From the NCBI GenBank assembly GCA_964475595.1, contig CAYYXG010000005.1:62001-126000 (forward strand): a DNA stretch of 64,000 nt, in the 5' to 3' direction. Source of the stretch: RGEC01 sp964475595 (GTDB taxonomy: Bacteria > Bacteroidota > Bacteroidia > NS11-12g > UBA955). Every line of letters begins with the position of its first letter. The first letter of the stretch is position 1. This document shows, piece by piece, positions 26,738 through 35,013 of this stretch. Under the pieces are notes generated by a model, which was not told the DNA's origin, ran no database searches, and saw only the letters and a program-made list of their open reading frames with translations. The translations under genes were made by a program, and so were the position numbers.

Positions 26738-27730
26738 CTAGTTTCTTTTAAACTGGTAGGGGGTTGGCGCTTCTGAGGCAGCCTGGCTCACTTCGTTGCT
26801 CCAGGTTTTGATTTGACCTATTATGTCAACACCTACATTCTTACTCCACTGTTCCAGCAAAGCTGTGGTAATTTTACCCATTTTCCCGTCTCCTATGTTA
26901 ATGCCATTGAGGGTGGTGGTTGGCAAAATACAAAAGGGTGTCCCGGTTAGAAATGCTTCATCGGCAATGTACACATCATAAGGCTCAATGTTCTTTTCGA
27001 TGCATTCAATACCCATTTGGGCCGCCAGTTCAAAAATATAGTCGCGGCTGATGCCCCGTAAAATATTTCTGCCTTCCGGGGTAATGATTTTCCCGTCTTT
27101 TATCATGAAGAAATTGTCGCCGGTACCTTCGGTGATAAATCCATCCGGATCCAGCAGCAATGCCCAGTTATTGTCGCCGGCAAACTGGCTCACTTCAATG
27201 TTGGCCATCTGGTAATACAAACGGCTGCGGTTTTTAATTTTGGGATCCAGCAGTGTAGCCGGAATAGCGCGCTGTGAGGGAATAACCGAGTTGATGCCAT
27301 TATCGTAGTATTTGCCCATGCTGGCCACGGTCCACTTTAGCGGAAAATCGGCAATCACTACGGTAGGTTCCATTTTTCCGCCAAATATGGGTGCGTAAAT
27401 ACCCAGCGGGCCTCTGCTCACATTGATCATCAATCTGTGCTCATCTGTGGGTAGAAAAACCGGCTCGTTGGCCTCTATGGTCTTATAACAGGCTTCTTCC
27501 AGTTCGTCGATGGTCATTTTCAGGGGTATGTGCAGAATCTTCACGCCCGTCATCAGTCTTTCCAGGTGTTCCCGGAGTTTAAATTGTTTTTTATTAAATG
27601 AACGGGTCATTTCAAAGACCATATCCCCAAACATCAGGGCCGAATCGTAGATAGAAACCTTTGCTTCGTGCTCGGGTACGAAGGTGCCGTTCATATACAC
27701 CACCCTGCCGCTTCTTTGTATGTCTGTCAT
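26738..27730 (-). CDS. Class IV (branched-chain/D-amino-acid type) aminotransferase
   Basis: The 330-residue PLP protein has the fold type IV pattern: NGTFVPEHEAKVSIYDSALMFGD at the start, R56-H55 region REHLERL, K166 in KIKNRSRLYYQMAN as the PLP lysine, and GFITEGTGDNFFMIKDGKI with the conserved Glu and phosphate-cup residues. The family includes IlvE, D-alanine aminotransferase and ADC lyase. Sugar aminotransferases are normally fold type I (DegT), so a type IV enzyme inside a nonulosonate operon is unusual. It may supply an amino acid for a sugar substituent or aminate a keto intermediate. It sits 7 bases after the CMP-synthetase gene. Confidence 0.82.
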   Translation of the reverse strand: MTDIQRSGRVVYMNGTFVPEHEAKVSIYDSALMFGDMVFEMTRSFNKKQFKLREHLERLMTGVKILHIPLKMTIDELEEACYKTIEANEPVFLPTDEHRLMINVSRGPLGIYAPIFGGKMEPTVVIADFPLKWTVASMGKYYDNGINSVIPSQRAIPATLLDPKIKNRSRLYYQMANIEVSQFAGDNNWALLLDPDGFITEGTGDNFFMIKDGKIITPEGRNILRGISRDYIFELAAQMGIECIEKNIEPYDVYIADEAFLTGTPFCILPTTTLNGINIGDGKMGKITTALLEQWSKNVGVDIIGQIKTWSNEVSQAASEAPTPYQFKRN

Positions 27731-27737
27731 AATGCTA

Positions 27738-28421
27738 TTATTTTATGATAAATTCTTTCATGAGTGCTGAACACATTCGAAGATCGTCCATGGAATCGAT
27801 TTCAAACATTTTCCAGAATTCCATTTCTACCACCCCGATTTTTTCACCAAAGCGGTTGTTGTTTTGCTTCAGCACTTCCGGTTTAAATAGGTAAAAAGAC
27901 CCATTCTCGATGTATTGCTTGGGGATATCCTGCCTGCGCTTGCGGTTTCTCCAGTCATAATTCACACTGTCCAGCTGTCCGTTTTTATTTTCCCAGAAAA
28001 AAAGGTCTTCAGCCATGCTGCAGGAAAAGTAAGAATCACAGGCTGATGCAGTGGCCAGTTCTATTCCTCTTCGCACATCAGAGGCTTCTCTCAGCGGGGA
28101 AGTAACCTGAGGAGCCAGCACCCAGTCTATTTTTTGGCCCGTCTGGGCTTCTATATGGTCTATTGCATGCAGCCAGGCAGATTCTGAGGTAGCTAAATCA
28201 CCCGCAATGTCATCCGGTCTTTTAATGGATTGGGCTCCGTAGTTATTACCCACCTCCAGGATTTCATCGCTGTCGGAACTTACCCAAACAGACGTGGCGC
28301 CTCCTTGAATGCAATTTTCAATGGTCCACGCCATCAGCGGCTTGCCACAAAAATCAATGATGTTCTTTTTGGGAATGCCTTTGCTTCCACCCCTTGCCAA
28401 AACAATTGCTGCTACATTCAT
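27738..28421 (-). CDS. CMP-nonulosonate (acylneuraminate) cytidylyltransferase
   Basis: The 227-residue protein has the NeuA motif set: VLARGGSKGIPKKNI at the start (CTP loop), WVSSDSDEI, and SEVxxLA-like TSESAWLHAI, then PQVTSPLREASDV. It transfers CMP to the anomeric centre of a nonulosonic or related 3-deoxy-ulosonic acid in the cytoplasm. LegF/PtmB-type and NeuA cannot be separated by eye. It overlaps the upstream TIM-barrel gene as ATGA. Presence of this gene with a NeuB homologue shows that a CMP-activated ulosonic acid is made. Confidence 0.88.
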   Translation of the reverse strand: MNVAAIVLARGGSKGIPKKNIIDFCGKPLMAWTIENCIQGGATSVWVSSDSDEILEVGNNYGAQSIKRPDDIAGDLATSESAWLHAIDHIEAQTGQKIDWVLAPQVTSPLREASDVRRGIELATASACDSYFSCSMAEDLFFWENKNGQLDSVNYDWRNRKRRQDIPKQYIENGSFYLFKPEVLKQNNNRFGEKIGVVEMEFWKMFEIDSMDDLRMCSALMKEFIIK

Positions 28422-29257
28422 GCGTGTTGATCTTCCAGATTATTGAGTGTACTTAGTTGCGATTTGAGGATTTCAATACCTTCATCATCGCGGTATGCCT
28501 GCATTACAAGAATGCCATCAAATTGTATTTTTCTAATTTCCTGCATTACACGCGAAAAATCAGTGTTGCCGCTGCCCAGGGGCACAGAGCCTCCGCCTAA
28601 AACACGGTCTTTGATGTGTATGTCTGAAATCCGGTTGCCGTAGGCTTCAAATTCTTCCGCAATATCATAGCCCAGTGCTGCACTGTTTCCTGTGTCATAA
28701 TTAACCGTTATGCAAGCCGGTAATTCCGCTATCAGGGATTTGAAATCTTCTGCATTGAGGTCCATTTCCAGTGCGATAGTTACGCCATTTTGCTCACAGC
28801 CCGGTACCAATTTATACAAGGCTTCCCGGAGCCGGTTTTTTTCTGCTTCTGTTTTTACGGATGAATGATCTACACAGGGTAATACAATGCATTCCACCCC
28901 GATTTCAGGTGCCCATTCCAACAGCTGTTGCATCATAGCAAGTGATGATAAAGCCGAATCTGTATCTGTGACATGCAGCGGTGCTTCCATAAAATAATCG
29001 GCGCAAATACTCCTCACTTTAACGCCGGTTTCCAGAATGTGCTGATTTATTTCCGCCCTGCCTTCCTTTGAAAGCAGCGGGTTTTTATCATGGTCGTTGT
29101 AATCCAGGATAAACTCAATATGGGTAAATCCCAGCTCTTTGGCCACCCTGAATTCCTTCTGCCAGTAACCTACAGGATGCGCCTGAAAACGATTCCTATA
29201 TTTGGGCAGAAGTCTGCCCTGCATTACACCCAGATTGAGACCCAGAAATTGCAACAT
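28418..29257 (-). CDS. Sugar phosphate isomerase/epimerase-like TIM barrel
   Basis: The 279-residue protein has the xylose-isomerase-like (AP endonuclease 2) TIM-barrel pattern. Metal and catalytic candidates are the Glu of ALEMD, the Asp of NYDTGN, the His of DIHIKDR and a C-terminal acidic residue near the barrel end. Members epimerise or isomerise free or phosphorylated sugars. A second barrel of the same superfamily is fused to the NeuB-like protein two genes upstream. It follows the GmhA-like gene with no spacing and overlaps the CMP-synthetase start. Confidence 0.82.
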   Translation of the reverse strand: MLQFLGLNLGVMQGRLLPKYRNRFQAHPVGYWQKEFRVAKELGFTHIEFILDYNDHDKNPLLSKEGRAEINQHILETGVKVRSICADYFMEAPLHVTDTDSALSSLAMMQQLLEWAPEIGVECIVLPCVDHSSVKTEAEKNRLREALYKLVPGCEQNGVTIALEMDLNAEDFKSLIAELPACITVNYDTGNSAALGYDIAEEFEAYGNRISDIHIKDRVLGGGSVPLGSGNTDFSRVMQEIRKIQFDGILVMQAYRDDEGIEILKSQLSTLNNLEDQHA

Positions 29258-29836
29258 TTACGGCTTTGAAAAAAGGGTTGATTCTACGAGATGGCAAACA
29301 ATATGCCCCAGCATGATGTGCACTTCCTGTATTTTATCGGTCTGAACTGAAGGAACTTTTATACAATGGCATACATCCGCCATTTTTCCACCGGATTGTC
29401 CGGTCCAGCCATAGGTTATTATACCCATGTTTTTTGCTACATCCACCGCCTGCAGCACATTGGGGCTGTTTCCACTAGTAGAAATGGCAATGAGTAAATC
29501 TCCGGGCCTGCCCAGGGCTTTCAGCTCTCTGGCAAAAACCTGCTCATAGCCGTAGTCATTGCCAATGGCGGTGAGATTGCTGCTGTTGGTTCCCAAGGCA
29601 ATGGCACAAAGCGCATCGCGGTTGATTCGAAGTCGGGAAACCAGTTCAGCGGCCAGATGCTGGGCATCGGCAAAACTGCCTCCGTTTCCGCAGAAAAAAA
29701 TTTTACCTCCTGCCTTCAGTACACGAATACAATCGCCTGCCAGGTCGGCCAGCCTTTGTTGCAAATCCATATCCACCAGCACTGCCAGTTTCAGGTCGGC
29801 CGAAGCTTTGATTTCTCTGTATATTTCTTCCTGCAT
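29258..29836 (-). CDS. gmhA: GmhA-like phosphoheptose isomerase (SIS domain)
   Basis: The 192-residue SIS protein matches GmhA: FFCGNGGSFADAQHLAAELVSRL near 46-69, containing the phosphate-binding serine and catalytic Glu, then LLIAISTSGNSPNVLQA and a C-terminal helix with HIMLGHIVCHLVE providing the second catalytic histidine. GmhA converts sedoheptulose 7-phosphate to D-glycero-D-manno-heptose 7-phosphate. In this operon it lies with HddA- and HddC-like genes, the set that makes activated D,D-heptose. The phosphatase GmhB is not seen. Alternative: an isomerase for another keto-sugar phosphate. Confidence 0.85.
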   Translation of the reverse strand: MQEEIYREIKASADLKLAVLVDMDLQQRLADLAGDCIRVLKAGGKIFFCGNGGSFADAQHLAAELVSRLRINRDALCAIALGTNSSNLTAIGNDYGYEQVFARELKALGRPGDLLIAISTSGNSPNVLQAVDVAKNMGIITYGWTGQSGGKMADVCHCIKVPSVQTDKIQEVHIMLGHIVCHLVESTLFSKP

Positions 29837-29850
29837 ATTGGAAACCCCTT

Positions 29851-31743
29851 TTACATTTTGCCGTTCAGGCGACTTAAGGCAATCCAGAAACCTTCACCAT
29901 CATTTTTATGGCCTTGCCATATTTCCGGTATAAATCCGGCATCTGGACAGCCCTCGTTGAAAATTTCACCCAGTATGTCAAAATCAATAGTTCCTTCGCC
30001 TACCTGAAGTCCTTCGCCATTCAGTCCGCGGGCATCACCCATGTGGATATGCGCCGTGAAAGGTGCAATCTTTCTCGAAAATTCATAAAAATCCCAGTTG
30101 AAGTAATTGCAGGCCAGTTTACTGTGCGACACATCGTAGCACATACGCAGACCGTGCTTGCTGCAATAGGCTACAATCTCATCCACATTGATGAAAATAT
30201 TCTGGTAGCGCTGTCCGCCAAAATGCCAGGGGAAAGGCGCCATGGTCTGAGGAATGATTTCAACCCCCTCCGTATCCAGTTCATTCAGGGATTGAAAAAA
30301 CTGCGCATAATACTGTTCTTTTTTTGCTTCATCCACCGGTGCATCCATGCTAAATCCGCCGATATTGGCCACAATCATCGGCTTTTTCTCGTTGGGAAAA
30401 AATGCTTTTAATGCCCGTGTTATATCTATTACCCGCTGGGTTTCATGCATGGAAATGCGTCTGTATTCCGCATCATCGGTTGCCAGATCCATGAGGTGGC
30501 TACCTTTGAAAAGTTCCGGTGCATGCACCACAAAGCCGCATTCGTAGGGTCCTTGCAAGAAATCCGCAGGATTTAAATCCATGTCGGCATACGACAGGTG
30601 AAATTCAAATAAATCCGGTTTCACCATGCCATCGTATTTTTTGAAATCATGGTAGCGAACAGGCACCCCCCAGGGATGTTTAAAACTATAGGTAGCGGGT
30701 TTTACGCGGGTTTCGCCCAGATCTGAAGCATAGAAAAAATCTTCCACTTCCATGTCTCTTGATAACGTTTTGCCCAGTAACTTCTCATAATGGAGCGGCG
30801 AAAGGCCCTGTCCGGGACTCAGCACCTTCACATCGCCGGATGAAATAACTTCGCCCTGCCTGAGGGCACGCGATGCCACCAGGCTTTTACCCAGGTTTTC
30901 GCGGTTGATCATTTCCCCCTGACTGACTGTTCTTTGAGAAGAACTTCCCAGAGAAGACTCTATTTCGCGGATGCCCTGAATCAGGGATTTGAATTCTTCA
31001 AATTCTAGGCTGGCCGCATGGTCCGGGCCCTCCATGTTTCTGTCCAGCGTAAAATGCCTTTCTATCACACAGGCTCCCATGGCCACCGCTGCCAACGAAA
31101 CCGCAATGCCTCGTTCATGCCCGCTGTAACCCACGTAGGGATGCATTTGTTTCATGGTCTGCATCCACTTCAGGTGAATATCGTGGTATGGAGCCGGGTA
31201 GGTGCTGTTGCAATGCAATAAAACAAAGGCTGCATTTCTGCGGTTCAGAAAAGCAATTACCTCCTGCACCTCTTCGCGAGTGCTCATTCCTGTGCTGAGA
31301 ATCAACGGCTTTCCGGTATCGGCCAGTGCGGAAATGAGGGGAAGATTGGTAAGGTCTGCCGAAGCTACTTTGTAGGCCGGAACCTCCATGTTTTCCAGTA
31401 TGCGGATACTTTGCAGATCCCAGGGTGTGCACAGGTAAAGTATTCCTTTCTTTTTGCAGTAATCTGCTACCTGCCCATGTTCTTCCAGGCTCAATTCAAA
31501 GCGGTTCAGCAAATCCAGGATATATTCTGTACCGAGGTCTTCCCCGTTTTTTTCGAGGCTGCGCCTGCGGTACACCTGATCCAAGTGGCGCATCTGAAAT
31601 TTGGCACAATCGGCACCCATTTCCACAGCCCGATCTACCATTTGAAGGGCTCGCTCCAGACTGCCATTGTGGTTATTGCCAATCTCTGCAATCACAAAGG
31701 CCCGGTTATCGCCCAGCGTGAAAGATCCGATTTGCACTGTCAT
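29851..31743 (-). CDS. NeuB-type synthase fused to a xylose-isomerase-like TIM barrel
   Basis: The 630-residue protein has three domains. Residues 13-255 form the NeuB barrel (VIAEIGNNHNGSLERAL, KFQ at 48-50, CTPWD, STGM at 150-153, HCNSTYP, GYSGHERG, ERHFTLD), which joins phosphoenolpyruvate to an aldose. Residues about 284-342 form the SAF/antifreeze-like domain (ASRALRQGEVIS). Residues about 350-630 form a second TIM barrel with metal-type residues: D537 and H540 (CYDVSHSK), H565/H567 (HIHMGDARG), E607 (PEIWQGH). Ordinary NeuB proteins are about 340-350 residues. The extra barrel may isomerise the aldose substrate or the product. It overlaps the kinase gene as ATGA. Confidence 0.88.
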   Translation of the reverse strand: MTVQIGSFTLGDNRAFVIAEIGNNHNGSLERALQMVDRAVEMGADCAKFQMRHLDQVYRRRSLEKNGEDLGTEYILDLLNRFELSLEEHGQVADYCKKKGILYLCTPWDLQSIRILENMEVPAYKVASADLTNLPLISALADTGKPLILSTGMSTREEVQEVIAFLNRRNAAFVLLHCNSTYPAPYHDIHLKWMQTMKQMHPYVGYSGHERGIAVSLAAVAMGACVIERHFTLDRNMEGPDHAASLEFEEFKSLIQGIREIESSLGSSSQRTVSQGEMINRENLGKSLVASRALRQGEVISSGDVKVLSPGQGLSPLHYEKLLGKTLSRDMEVEDFFYASDLGETRVKPATYSFKHPWGVPVRYHDFKKYDGMVKPDLFEFHLSYADMDLNPADFLQGPYECGFVVHAPELFKGSHLMDLATDDAEYRRISMHETQRVIDITRALKAFFPNEKKPMIVANIGGFSMDAPVDEAKKEQYYAQFFQSLNELDTEGVEIIPQTMAPFPWHFGGQRYQNIFINVDEIVAYCSKHGLRMCYDVSHSKLACNYFNWDFYEFSRKIAPFTAHIHMGDARGLNGEGLQVGEGTIDFDILGEIFNEGCPDAGFIPEIWQGHKNDGEGFWIALSRLNGKM

Positions 31744-33110
31744 TGTCCGAAATTATCCCGCATTTGCCAGCTTCTCAATCCTTCCTGCTCGAAACGGAAA
31801 GGGGTAACTTTCTTGCCCTTGCTTTCCAATGCCGTCATCAATTGGTGCTTCGCCGTTGCAGGTACAAAGAAAAGGAAAAATCCGCCACCGCCCGCACCCA
31901 GTAATTTACCGCCCAGCGCTCCGTTTGCCATGGCAAAATCATACAAAGCATCCAGATCGGGGTTGCTGATGGCTGCACTGAACTGCCGCTTGTATTGCCA
32001 GCCTTGGTGCAAAGCTTCGGCAAACGCCTTCAGTTGACCGCGCAGCAGCATGTTGCGCATGGTGTAGGTGAGCGCCACATTTTTATCAACCAGGGTTCTG
32101 ATGGCTGCTTTCTCCATTTCTTTCCGCTGATCGTCATGCACCGCGCCACTTTCGTGTATGGTACCGGTATTGCAGAGCACCAAACATTCTTCCAGTTCAT
32201 TGAGAATATCCGCATTCATCTTCAGGGGATGAATCAGGTTCTGGTCTGCCCTGAATTCCATAAAGTTGATACCCCCAAAAATGGTGGCATACTGATCCTG
32301 CCATCCTCCCGCCACGCCCAGGTTATGCCGCTCTGCCTGATAGGCCAGTTCGGCGATTTCATAAGGACTCCATTTATCGATTCGGAGTTCATTAAAACAA
32401 CCCAGGATGGCTGCGGCAACAACCGCTGAGCCTCCCAGACCGGATTTCATGGGAAAATCGCTGTGCAGATACAGCTCAAATCCAAAATCGGGCTGTATGG
32501 TTTTTAAAACGGACTGTATCAGGCCAAAACGGCCCTCCTGCCGGCAAACTTCCTCCAGATTTTCACCCTCCAGGGTTCCCTGCAAATCATGGGAATGAAT
32601 ACGCACACGCATGTCATCGCGTTTATGCAGCGTGGCGTGGCTAAACAATGAAATGGTGGCGTTGATTACCGCACCACCGGATTGCATAAAATAGTGGGTC
32701 AGATCAGAGCCGCCACCTCCAAAGCTAATGCGCACCGGGGCTTTAGCCCTGGTATACACTTTCTGTTCTTTTTGTCCGGGCAAACGGTTCTTGGTCACTA
32801 CATCCACCAAAGTCCCTGCAGCATCCAGCACAGGTATCACACGAATTTTCTGGTCAAGTTTTTTTAGCAGTTGCTCGCGGGAATCACCGTGGCCGGCATG
32901 CACAAATTGGGGATTGGCACAAAGCTCCACGGCGCTATCCAACGACAGTCCGTTCAGTAACCCCCTGCGAATATCGCCATCGGTGGCCACACCACAAACT
33001 TTTCCGTTTTCATGGGTCGTGAAGATGCAGCCCTGCTGGTTCAGGTCAATTTTTTCCAGGGCTTCCCGGATGGTAGATTTGCCGGTTATATGCATTAAGG
33101 CTGTATTCAT
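31740..33110 (-). CDS. CBS-domain pair fused to HddA-like GHMP sugar kinase
   Basis: Residues 1 to about 115 form a CBS pair (TIREALEKIDLNQQGCIF, GVATDGDIRRGLL, then RVIPVLDAAGTLVDVVT). Residues 118-456 are a GHMP kinase close to HddA, the D-glycero-D-manno-heptose 7-phosphate kinase: VRISFGGGGSDL at 127-137, PMKSGLGGSA at 220-229 (ATP loop) and GKLLGAGGGGFF at 401-412. HddA alone is about 340-350 residues. CBS pairs often sense adenine nucleotides, so allosteric control is likely; the ligand is unknown. In legionaminate clusters a CBS pair is fused to a nucleotidyltransferase (PtmE), not to a kinase. It is coupled by ATGA to genes on both sides. Confidence 0.86.
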   Translation of the reverse strand: MNTALMHITGKSTIREALEKIDLNQQGCIFTTHENGKVCGVATDGDIRRGLLNGLSLDSAVELCANPQFVHAGHGDSREQLLKKLDQKIRVIPVLDAAGTLVDVVTKNRLPGQKEQKVYTRAKAPVRISFGGGGSDLTHYFMQSGGAVINATISLFSHATLHKRDDMRVRIHSHDLQGTLEGENLEEVCRQEGRFGLIQSVLKTIQPDFGFELYLHSDFPMKSGLGGSAVVAAAILGCFNELRIDKWSPYEIAELAYQAERHNLGVAGGWQDQYATIFGGINFMEFRADQNLIHPLKMNADILNELEECLVLCNTGTIHESGAVHDDQRKEMEKAAIRTLVDKNVALTYTMRNMLLRGQLKAFAEALHQGWQYKRQFSAAISNPDLDALYDFAMANGALGGKLLGAGGGGFFLFFVPATAKHQLMTALESKGKKVTPFRFEQEGLRSWQMRDNFGQ

Positions 33111-33811
33111 AGGGTTAAATAGTGTTTACATTTTTCATAATCTTCGGGAATGCCGATATCAATAAAATCCGCGTTGATGCGAATGAATTGCAGGTTGTGG
33201 TTATTTAGCAACGCAGGAAATAGGGTGTTCTCGAGACTGAAAGATCCGGAAGGCATATCTCGAAAAAAGCTACGGCTCAGCCTATACAGGCCGGCATTAA
33301 TCAGTCCGGGGCCGGCATTGGGCGATTTTTCAATAAACTGCATAATCTTTTTGTCTTGCGTCTGCAACGATCCATATCGGCCGGTATCTTCCTGCCACAC
33401 TGCTGCCAAGGCAGGGGCTTCAACGGTCAGCAATTCTGCAACCCCGGCACTGAGGTAGGTATCTGCATTGCTCACCAGAAATTCGGTTATGTCGGGCAGT
33501 TCCTGTAAAGCTGCTTTTATAGCACCGCCTGTACCCATGGGTTGTTCCTCTTCAATGAGATCTATCATACAATCCTTAAGTATGCCGGCTTCCTGTTGCT
33601 CCTTGACAAAATCCTTCATTAATTCGGCCTTGTGGTGTACCAAAAACACATATTTCCGTATACCCTGCCGGTAATAATTTTCCAGCAAATAGGCCAGGAA
33701 TGGTTTACCATGAATGGGTGCCAGGGGTTTGGGAACATCTTTTACCACGGCAGAAAGGCGGGTACCAAACCCACCGGCCAGCAGCAATAAAGGTATTTCA
33801 GCGAGTCTCAT
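33107..33811 (-). CDS. HddC-like sugar-1-phosphate nucleotidyltransferase
   Basis: The 234-residue enzyme has the nucleotidyltransferase signature LLLAGGFGTRLSAVVKDVPKPLAPIHGKPF at the start, GTGGAI for base recognition near 93-98 and NADTYL as the metal Asp. It matches the HddC/RmlA-like small GDP- or dNDP-sugar pyrophosphorylases; HddC makes GDP-D-glycero-D-manno-heptose. Next to the HddA-like kinase gene (ATGA overlap) the heptose role is favoured, but PtmE-like GDP-hexosamine synthesis is an alternative. It is the first sugar-activation gene of the block and overlaps a glycosyltransferase stop upstream. Confidence 0.83.
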   Translation of the reverse strand: MRLAEIPLLLLAGGFGTRLSAVVKDVPKPLAPIHGKPFLAYLLENYYRQGIRKYVFLVHHKAELMKDFVKEQQEAGILKDCMIDLIEEEQPMGTGGAIKAALQELPDITEFLVSNADTYLSAGVAELLTVEAPALAAVWQEDTGRYGSLQTQDKKIMQFIEKSPNAGPGLINAGLYRLSRSFFRDMPSGSFSLENTLFPALLNNHNLQFIRINADFIDIGIPEDYEKCKHYLTL

Positions 33812-35013
33812 TTCGAGGTATTGGCTAGCCGTTTATGGTTTTCTTCTTCTAAAAAATCCAGGAATTTTTGGTAGTTTTTTTCGGCATCAAAATGCTGCCG
33901 GATGAATTCCTGTATGCGTTTTCTGGCCTCCGGAGCTGCAAATTTTTGAGCACAGGTATTAACAGCCTGAATGACGTCTTCGTTGGTATAGGTTTTGGGT
34001 AGCAACACCCCGGTTTCGGGGGTTACAATTTCAGCGCATCCACCCACATCGGTGCTCACCACCGGAATGCCGAAAGCCATGGCTTCCATCATGCTCACCG
34101 GCAATCCTTCGTTGGGACTCAATGAAATAAAGCATGTAATTTTCTTTTCTCGGTAAAAAGTATTAATTTGATCAGTATTAAATCTGCCAATTAAGTTTAC
34201 TTTTAATAGTTTTAATGAATCCAAGCATATGTGATTATTTAATGCACTAAAATATTCGCCATCACCTATATGAGTCCATTCCCAGTTTTTTTGCCTTTTT
34301 ATTGATTCATATATACCAATTAAATTTTTTTGCTTACCTACCCTGGCACAGGATACAATATGATACCAATTTGAGTCATTGGAAAGATTCAAGACTATAT
34401 TTTTAAAATATATTCCAATGTTAAAAACATTTATTTTTTTTTTGATAAATGGATACTCACTTGATAAGTACATTTTACCATTTTGGGAAATAGGTAAAAG
34501 ATAATTTAAATTATTTAAAATAAATCTACGCCAAGGTATATGACCATGATTACTGCCTTCTTCATACAAGTCAAAACCATGCATACGAGTCAAAGTCATA
34601 TTCTCTAAGCCATATTCTTTCAAACATGCAATCATAAATGCACCACTATCGGCCCAGTAGGAATAGAGCATGGCATCTTTTGGTATGCCGTTTTCCTTAA
34701 TGTAACTAGCCTTTTTAAGGTGATCCCTCAAAGTAACCAATACCTCTTTCCATTTATTGCGTTTCAGATACCAGCCGAAGTGGCCAATGAATTCCTTCAA
34801 TGCCATGGTTATGAAAGGAATATCCAGCAACGGGGTATACATTTTATCAAAAACATGCACGGTGCATTTATCATGAAATGCAATCTCCTCATCCTGAATA
34901 GGAAAATCTGTATAGATAATGACCTGTTTTACCTTGTCCGAAGCCAGCATAAACCGCAATTCATTGGCGATAAAAGGAATATTGCAGTCATAGGCGAGGA
35001 AGATGATGGTCAT
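33808..35013 (-). CDS. GT4-type glycosyltransferase (mosaic base composition)
   Basis: The 401-residue protein shows a GT4 donor domain ending in EGLPVSMME (Ex7E) and AFGIPVVSTDVGG. In the N-terminal half, SYWADSGAF and MTLTRMHGFDLYEE match the paralogue at 41539 (SYWFNEWAT and RMHGYDYDE), so the two belong to one subfamily of colanic-acid-like transferases. Base composition is uneven: the segment coding the C-terminal half is about 55 percent GC near 34021-34080, but 25 percent near 34201-34260. Its stop overlaps the HddC-like gene as ATGA. Confidence 0.85.
   Translation of the reverse strand: MTIIFLAYDCNIPFIANELRFMLASDKVKQVIIYTDFPIQDEEIAFHDKCTVHVFDKMYTPLLDIPFITMALKEFIGHFGWYLKRNKWKEVLVTLRDHLKKASYIKENGIPKDAMLYSYWADSGAFMIACLKEYGLENMTLTRMHGFDLYEEGSNHGHIPWRRFILNNLNYLLPISQNGKMYLSSEYPFIKKKINVFNIGIYFKNIVLNLSNDSNWYHIVSCARVGKQKNLIGIYESIKRQKNWEWTHIGDGEYFSALNNHICLDSLKLLKVNLIGRFNTDQINTFYREKKITCFISLSPNEGLPVSMMEAMAFGIPVVSTDVGGCAEIVTPETGVLLPKTYTNEDVIQAVNTCAQKFAAPEARKRIQEFIRQHFDAEKNYQKFLDFLEEENHKRLANTSK

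Noticed and set aside
31411..32037. Plus-strand frame of 208 codons opposite the NeuB and kinase genes
   Set aside because: Crosses the junction of two clear minus-strand genes; no domain.
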